From: Ancylobacter dichloromethanicus
Lineage (GTDB): Bacteria > Pseudomonadota > Alphaproteobacteria > Rhizobiales > Xanthobacteraceae
Direction of reading: 5' to 3'
NCBI RefSeq assembly: GCF_018390645.1
Contig: NZ_JAHBGC010000052.1
Coordinates: forward strand, 179,861-243,860
Length of the DNA: 64,000 nucleotides
Shown: positions 62,036-64,000 of the stretch, in pieces
How the letters are laid out: each line of letters begins with the position of its first letter
How positions within the stretch are numbered: the stretch's first letter is position 1
Made by a program: the position numbers and the translations under genes
Notes under the pieces: model-generated
The model's input: the letters and a program-made list of their open reading frames with translations, nothing else
Database searches by the model: none
What the model was told of the DNA's origin: nothing

Positions 62036-62751
62036 TGGCCTTCCACCTCGGCCGAGAAGCTGTAGCCGCCGCCCCAGTGGGTCTTGATCAGCGCCGGCGA
62101 TTTGGGGTCGATCTCGATCTTCTTGCGCAGCCGGCTGACCTGGTTGTCGATCGCCCGGTCGAACGGCTCGGCGCTGCGCCCGACCGTCAGGTCGAGCAAC
62201 TGGTCGCGGCTGAGCACCAGCCCGGCATGGTCGAGAAACACGCTCAGCAGCCGGAACTCGGCGGTGCTCAGCGGCACGGTGAGCCCATCCGGGTCGATCA
62301 GTTCGCGCCGGCCGACATTGAGCGCCCAGCGGTCGAAGCGCAGTTCCTTGGCCTTCAGCTGCCCACGCTGCGGCGGCAGGCTCTGCACCCGCCGCAGCAC
62401 CGCCTTGATCCGCGCCAGCAATTCGCGCGGGTTGAACGGCTTGGACAGGTAATCGTCGGCGCCGAGTTCCAGCCCGACGATACGGTCGGTCTCCTCCGCC
62501 ATCGCGGTGAGCATGATGACCGGAAGACTTGTGGATTCGCGCAGGTAGCGGCAGAGCGACAGCCCGTCCTCGCCCGGCATCATCACGTCGAGCACGACGA
62601 GGTCGAAGGCGTTGCGCTCCATCAGCCGGCGGAACGCCGCGGCGTTCTCCGCCAGCGAGGTGCGGTAGCCGTGCCGGTGCAGATATTTGCCCACCAGATC
62701 GCGAATGTCGCGATGGTCGTCGACGATGGCGATGTGCGGTACGGCGTCCAT
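62032..62751 (-). CDS. OmpR-family response regulator
   Basis: This 239-residue DNA-binding regulator has a receiver with acidic pair Asp11/Asp12, phospho-acceptor Asp55 (LVVLDVMMPGEDG) and a lysine in YLSKPFNPREL. The C-terminal winged-helix domain (ELRFDRWALNVGRRELID; LSTAEFRLLSVFLDHAG; DNQVSRLRKKIEID) follows. It is coupled to the sensor kinase gene downstream. A 281-base divergent gap separates it from a small secreted-protein gene that may be one of its targets. Confidence 0.95.
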   Translation of the reverse strand: MDAVPHIAIVDDHRDIRDLVGKYLHRHGYRTSLAENAAAFRRLMERNAFDLVVLDVMMPGEDGLSLCRYLRESTSLPVIMLTAMAEETDRIVGLELGADDYLSKPFNPRELLARIKAVLRRVQSLPPQRGQLKAKELRFDRWALNVGRRELIDPDGLTVPLSTAEFRLLSVFLDHAGLVLSRDQLLDLTVGRSAEPFDRAIDNQVSRLRKKIEIDPKSPALIKTHWGGGYSFSAEVEGQ

Positions 62752-63032
62752 TTCAGAGCTCCACGTCCTTTACATATCGCCATCGCCTTTTACCCGCTGG
62801 GAAAAATTGTAACAAACCGTAGAGCGCGCATGGGCTGCGACAGGTCGAGACAATTGGTACCCATTTCTGAAGAAAACTTGCGACAACTCCACCCTATGTT
62901 GTTTTCATCCGATGACGGAGAAGGCATTCAGCCTTTAGGCAAGTAAGTAGACGCAATTATTGCCATAGGAACTACGTGTAAGTCTACACGGACACGCCTT
63001 GGCATATGAGACATCAACAACAGGAGCCCCCC
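62752..63032. promoter_or_regulatory. Divergent promoter region between the two-component system and a small secreted protein
   Basis: The 281-base gap is AT-richer than its neighbours and should contain promoters in both directions. CGTGTA-AGTC-TACACG at 62975-62990 is a perfect 6-base inverted repeat ~45 bases before the plus-strand start, a fitting place for an operator. No clear -35/-10 pair stands out. Confidence 0.45.
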
Positions 63033-63308
63033 ATGCGTGCCATCAACTGGAAGATGATCTTCGCCGCCACCGTCCTTTCCCTGTCCGCCGCCGGCTTCGC
63101 CAACACCGCGCTGGCGGAAGGGCGCGACCCGGTGGAGAAGGCCGGTTATGAGGCCACCATCCGCAGCGCCAGCGAGGCGAATGCCAATGGCCGGACCGGC
63201 GCCCCGCTGATCGAGGGCCGCAACGCCTATGTCCAGCAGCCCTCGACCCAGAATGTCGAGCCCTACATCCAGCGCTCCATCGAGCAGAACGCCCGCTCTA
63301 CCCGGTGA
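63033..63308 (+). CDS. Small secreted protein of unknown function
   Basis: I do not recognise this 91-residue protein. It starts with a clear Sec signal peptide (basic start, hydrophobic core, ANTALAEG with cleavage near residue 29), leaving a ~62-residue hydrophilic mature chain rich in Asn, Gln, Glu and Arg with no cysteine. An AGGAG site sits 7 bases before the ATG, and a strong terminator follows the stop, so it is a real monocistronic gene. It lies divergently from the OmpR-type regulator. Confidence 0.72.
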   Translation: MRAINWKMIFAATVLSLSAAGFANTALAEGRDPVEKAGYEATIRSASEANANGRTGAPLIEGRNAYVQQPSTQNVEPYIQRSIEQNARSTR

Positions 63309-63331
63309 GCATGCCGCATTCCCGGCAGCGG

Positions 63332-63363
63332 AAGGCGCGGGCCGCAGGGCCCGCGCCTTTTCC
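63332..63363 (+). terminator. Intrinsic terminator after the small secreted protein
   Basis: A perfect 12-bp stem (63332-63343 with 63348-63359) and a 4-base loop are followed by TTTT at 63358-63361. It starts 24 bases after the stop codon. This is the clearest Rho-independent terminator in the window. Confidence 0.85.
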
Positions 63364-63395
63364 GTTTCCGGCGCCGTCCGTGACGGCCGGCGAGG

Positions 63396-63953
63396 CTACA
63401 GGCGCAGCAGCCTTTCGGCGTTGCCGTGGCAGACCTTCGCGCGCACGTCCTCGCCGATCGGCGCGGCCTCGATGAAGTCGGCGGCGACCTGCGGGTCCTC
63501 ATAGGGATAGTCGACCGAGAACATCACATTGTCCTCGCCCAGCGCCTGGAGGGTCGCGACGAGCGCGCCCGGGTCGCAGACGCCCGAGGTGGTGACGGCG
63601 ATGTTGCGCTTGATGATCGCCGACGGAAGCGCGTCCGGCGCGAGCGTCTCGCCGAGGTCGAACTGCCTCCGGCTGTCGAGGCGCCAGAGCAGGAAGGGCA
63701 GCGTCTCGCCCATATGGCCGAGAATGATCTTCACCCCGGGAAAGCGCGTGAGCGTGCCGCCGAAGACGAGACGCAGCGCATGGGCCGCCGTTTCCGCGGT
63801 CCAGGCCCAGATCGGGCCGCCCAGTTCGGGGCGATGGGCGAACATGGCGGGATGGTCGGCCATGGCGCCGGGATGCAGATAGACCGGGACATCCAGCACC
63901 TCGACACGCTCCCAGAACGGCAGGTAGCGGTCCTCGTCGAGATAATCCCACAT
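63396..63953 (-). pseudogene. 5'-truncated amidohydrolase (gamma-resorcylate decarboxylase-like) remnant
   Basis: The 185 residues correspond to the C-terminal half of a ~325-residue TIM-barrel amidohydrolase of the 2,6-dihydroxybenzoate decarboxylase/ACMSD group (FWERVEVLDVPVYLHPG, KIILGHMGETLPFLLWRLD, FSVDYPYEDPQ, CHGNAERLLRL). The N-terminal half, which holds the first metal ligands, is missing. Upstream of the Met at 63953 the frame reads non-family sequence and meets TAA at 63990-63992. The bases beyond ~63,957 look AT-richer, suggesting a rearrangement or frameshift. A shortened functional protein cannot be excluded, and the window edge limits the view. Confidence 0.6.
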
Positions 63954-64000
63954 TTCCCAAGTAAGGCGCTGATTTCGCTGTCCTGACCATTATATTTCCT

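Overview
This 64-kb, high-GC window looks like a chromosomal segment of an alphaproteobacterium of the Hyphomicrobiales (Rhizobiales). The evidence is the gene order flgF-fliI / flgE-flgK-flgL-flaF-flbT-flgD-fliQ-flhA-fliR, the flaF/flbT pair, a DUF1217 protein, a chemotaxis histidine kinase ending in a receiver domain, and capsule-lipid genes resembling the rhizobial rkp-1 cluster. Sulfur-oxidation genes in this setting would suit Xanthobacteraceae (Ancylobacter/Starkeya-like), but that placement is only an inference.

Region 1 (1-12.6 kb, plus strand) is a tightly packed flagellar cluster: rod, hook, hook-junction proteins, export ATPase, export gate (FliQ, FlhA, FliR), the FlaF/FlbT regulators and four small, poorly characterised flagellar-context genes, many coupled by 4-base overlaps. 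Region 2 (12.6-19.9 kb, plus) is a complete chemotaxis operon: MCP, CheA, CheW, CheY, CheB, CheR. The receiver at the end of CheA lacks its phospho-acceptor aspartate. A dihydropyrimidinase/hydantoinase-type gene follows (20.0-21.5 kb).

Region 3 (21.7-54 kb, both strands) is a large surface-polysaccharide locus. It has a group-2-like ABC export system (KpsE-, KpsM-, KpsT- and KpsD-like, plus a KpsS-like protein) and sugar-nucleotide genes (phosphomannomutase, ManC). It also has three glycosyltransferases, an LtaS/MdoB-like sulfatase-fold transferase, and a tandem-domain and a single-domain polysaccharide pyruvyl transferase. An rkp-like lipid pathway is present: a 2.4-kaa fatty-acid/polyketide synthase, an alpha-oxoamine synthase and a short-chain dehydrogenase. 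The export ATPase keeps both Walker motifs but has lost the ABC signature and the switch histidine. Transcription units begin at AT-rich intergenic islands, several carrying a TCAATATT-type palindrome. A membrane fatty-acid desaturase and an unrecognised secreted protein lie at the left end of this region.

Region 4 (54.2-60.5 kb, plus) is the most unusual: an isoquinoline-1-oxidoreductase-like molybdenum hydroxylase (IorAB) is translationally coupled to flavocytochrome c sulfide dehydrogenase genes (fccA, fccB) and then soxX-soxY-soxZ-soxA. No soxB or soxCD is present in the window, and SoxY lacks the usual GGCGG carrier tail. A convergent EnvZ/OmpR-type two-component system (60.5-62.8 kb), a small secreted protein with a strong terminator, and a 5'-truncated amidohydrolase remnant close the window.

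No rRNA, tRNA, CRISPR array or complete insertion sequence was recognised.
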